From: Sipunculus nudus
Taxonomy: Eukaryota; Annelida; Sipuncula; Golfingiida; Sipunculidae
Length of the DNA: 64,000 bases
NCBI GenBank assembly: GCA_026874595.1
Contig: CM049315.1
Coordinates: 1,182,501-1,246,500, forward strand
Direction of reading: 5' to 3'
Shown: positions 62,601 through 64,000 of the stretch, one piece after another
Layout: every line of letters begins with the position of its first letter
Position numbering within the stretch: position 1 is the first letter of the stretch
The notes under the pieces: generated by a model
The model's database searches: none
Seen by the model: only the letters and a program-made list of their open reading frames with translations
Told to the model about the DNA's origin: nothing
Translations under genes and position numbers: made by a program

Positions 62601-64000
62601 TACAGTCCTGGTAAGAGTAATGCTTGTACTGTATATCAGGGGAGTGTGGGAGGCAGAACACATACAGTCCTGGTAAGAGTAATGCATGCACTGTATATCA
62701 GGGGAGTGTGGGAGGCAGAACACATACAGTCCTGGTAAGAGTAATGCATGCACTGTATATCAGGGGAGTGTGGGAGGCAGAACACATACAGTCCTGGTAA
62801 GAGTAATGCATGTACTGTATATCAGGGGAGTGTGGGAGGCAGAACACATACAGTCCTGGTAAGACTAATGCATGTACTGTATATCAGGGGAGTGTGGGAG
62901 GCAGAACACATACAGTCCTGGTAAGAGTAATGCATGTACTGTATATCAGGGGAGTGTGGGAGGCAGAACACATACAGTCCTGGTAAGAGTAATGCATGTA
63001 CTGTATATCAGGGGAGTGTGGGAGGCAGAACACATACAGTCCTGGTAAGAGTAATGCATGTACTGTATATCAGGGGAGTGTGGGAGGCAGAACACATGCA
63101 GTCCTGGTAAGAGTAATGCATGTACTGTATATCAGGGGAGTGTGGGAGGCAGAACACATGCAGTCCTGGTAAGACTAATGCATGTACTGTATATCAGGGG
63201 AGTGTGGGAGGCAGAACACATACAGTCCTGGTAAGACTAATGCATGTACTGTAAAACAGGGGAGTGTGGGAGGCAGAACACATACAGTCCTGGTAAGAGT
63301 AATGCATGTACTGTATAACAGGGGAGTGTGGGAGTCAGAACACATACAGTCCTGGTAAGACTAATGCATGTACTGTATAACAGGGGAGTGTGGGAGGCAG
63401 AACACATACAGTCCTGGTAAGAGTAATGCATGTACTGTATAACAGGGGAGTGTGGGAGGCAGAACACATACAGTCCTGGTAAGAGTATTGCATGTACTGT
63501 ATAACAGGGGAGTGTGGGAGGCAGAACACATACAGTCCTTGTAAGACTAATGCATGTACTGTATAACAGGGGAGTGTGGGAGGCAGAACAGGTACAGTTC
63601 AGGTAAGACTAATGCATGTACTGTATATCAGGGGAGTGTGAGAGACAGAACACATACAGTCCTGGTAAGACTAATGCATGTACTGGATAACAGGGGAGTG
63701 TGGGAGGCAGAACAGTTACAGTCCTGGTAAGAGTAATGCATGTACTGTATAACAGGGGAGTGTGGGAGGCAGAACACATACAGTCCTGGTAAGAGTAATG
63801 CATGTACTGTATATCAGGGGAGTGTGAGAGGCAGAACACATAAAGTCCTGATAAGAGTAATGCATGCACTGTATATCAGGGGAGTGTGGGAGGCAGAACA
63901 CATACAGTCCTGGTAAGACTAATGCATGTACTGTATAACAGGGGAGTGTGGGAGGCAGAACAGGTACAGTCCTGGTAAGAGTAATGCATGTACTGTATAT
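39660..64000 (+). repeat. Dispersed ~2-kb block with diagnostic cactcccgagg unit
   Basis: An odd unit containing 'cacatatacactcccgagg' lies at about 40593, 43111, 50128, 54370 and 61948, each inside the same run of variant units. A sixth copy starts near 63600 and is cut by the window edge. Offsets are 2518, 7017, 4242, 7578 and, for the next block start, 2518 bp. The block has been copied as a unit within the array. Confidence 0.85.
48961..57444 (+). repeat. 4,242-bp tandem duplication within the array
   Basis: Bases 48961-53202 recur at 53203-57444 with the same rare variants at the same offsets. Examples are 'ggtgtcaaaggcag' at 51685 and 55927, 'atatcaaaagagtg' at 52041 and 56283, and the cactcccgagg unit at 50128 and 54370. 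The copies are nearly identical over 68 units, so the event is recent or reflects an assembly problem. The right border is set by a gagcaatg/gactaatg difference at 53202/57444. Confidence 0.85.

Larger units (their letters stand above)
27516..64000 (+). repeat. 62-bp minisatellite filling intron 2, about 590 copies
   Basis: A continuous array to the window end. The unit is GGGAGTGTGGGAGGCAGAAC, ACATACAGTCC[T/G]G, GTAAGA[G/C]TAATGCATG, then T[A/C]CTGTATA[T/A]CA. The first part is the end of exon 2 and the second is the start of intron 2. Proximal units keep native bases (CCGG, GACTAATGCATGTCC) and distal units mostly carry derived ones (CCTG, GAGTAATGCATGTAC). A 59-bp subtype lacks three bases (ataacaaggtgtggg). 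All copies lie in gene orientation, and no other unique sequence interrupts them. Because 62 is not divisible by three, frames rotate, which generates many false ORFs on both strands. Confidence 0.97.

Noticed and set aside
27522-64000. Hundreds of open frames (up to 256 codons) on both strands, with peptides such as [14 protein letters not shown]
   Set aside because: They are translations of the 62-bp repeat. The unit is not a multiple of three, so open frames cycle through the array. They show no start context, no domain, and simply repeat the unit.
27516-64000. CRISPR-like array
   Set aside because: The spacing is regular, but there is no repeat/unique-spacer alternation; the whole 62 bp repeats. 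The host is an animal and the unit derives from the adjacent exon.
27516-64000. Centromeric or telomeric satellite
   Set aside because: The array starts exactly at a gene's exon 2 donor, is in gene orientation throughout, and the unit is made from that boundary. A structural role cannot be excluded but is not indicated.

Overview
This is nuclear DNA of an animal. It holds spliced GT-AG exons, many nested transposon copies, microsatellites and two very large minisatellites, and no compact operon-like gene order. The repeat types (AGGTCA-rich tandem repeats, an interspersed element with an internal GGAC/TCTG core, hAT, Harbinger-like and LINE copies) suggest a marine lophotrochozoan, most likely a mollusc. 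That assignment is inference from repeat style, not proof.

Layout. Bases 1-7757 are AT-rich intergenic DNA with a degenerate ~140-bp AGGTCA repeat, a ~145-bp tandem repeat, a possible 76-residue membrane-protein gene on the minus strand (4053-4283) and a TA microsatellite. Bases 7758-21350 are a stack of nested elements. A non-autonomous hAT element with an 8-bp target duplication (7766-10430) carries a microsatellite-bearing element. An old minus-strand LINE is split into pieces at 10509-12114 and 20952-21171. Inside it sit a small 9-bp-duplication element (10807-11388) and a younger plus-strand LINE (12115-20951). The younger LINE has ORF1, endonuclease and reverse-transcriptase remnants, and its ORF2 is interrupted by a 4.15-kb array of 34-bp repeats. 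Bases 21685-24208 hold several inverted-repeat elements, microsatellites and three perfect cAMP-response palindromes.

The recognisable host gene begins at 24307. It is a flavin monoamine oxidase whose first two coding exons (24307-24361 and 27421-27515) join in frame to give the N-terminal FAD-binding fold. Intron 1 (3.06 kb) contains a second copy of the microsatellite-bearing element and a TTAA-flanked element. Intron 2 starts at 27516 and is still open at the window end. All of its visible 36.5 kb is a tandem array of about 590 copies of a 62-bp unit.

The most notable finding is what that unit is. It is a copy of the exon 2/intron 2 boundary of the same gene. The last ~33 bases of exon 2 plus the first 29 bases of intron 2 have been amplified. 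Joining intron end to exon fragment creates a new CAG acceptor in most units, so a typical 62-bp unit carries acceptor, 33-nt (11-codon, in-frame) mini-exon and GTAAGA donor. A UGCAUG (RBFOX-type) motif lies just after each donor. The 34-bp array in the LINE is likewise an expansion of one short piece of ORF2 coding sequence, with the single-copy flanks still in register. One window therefore holds two independent minisatellites born from coding sequence, one of which has made a very large candidate array of splice-ready mini-exons.
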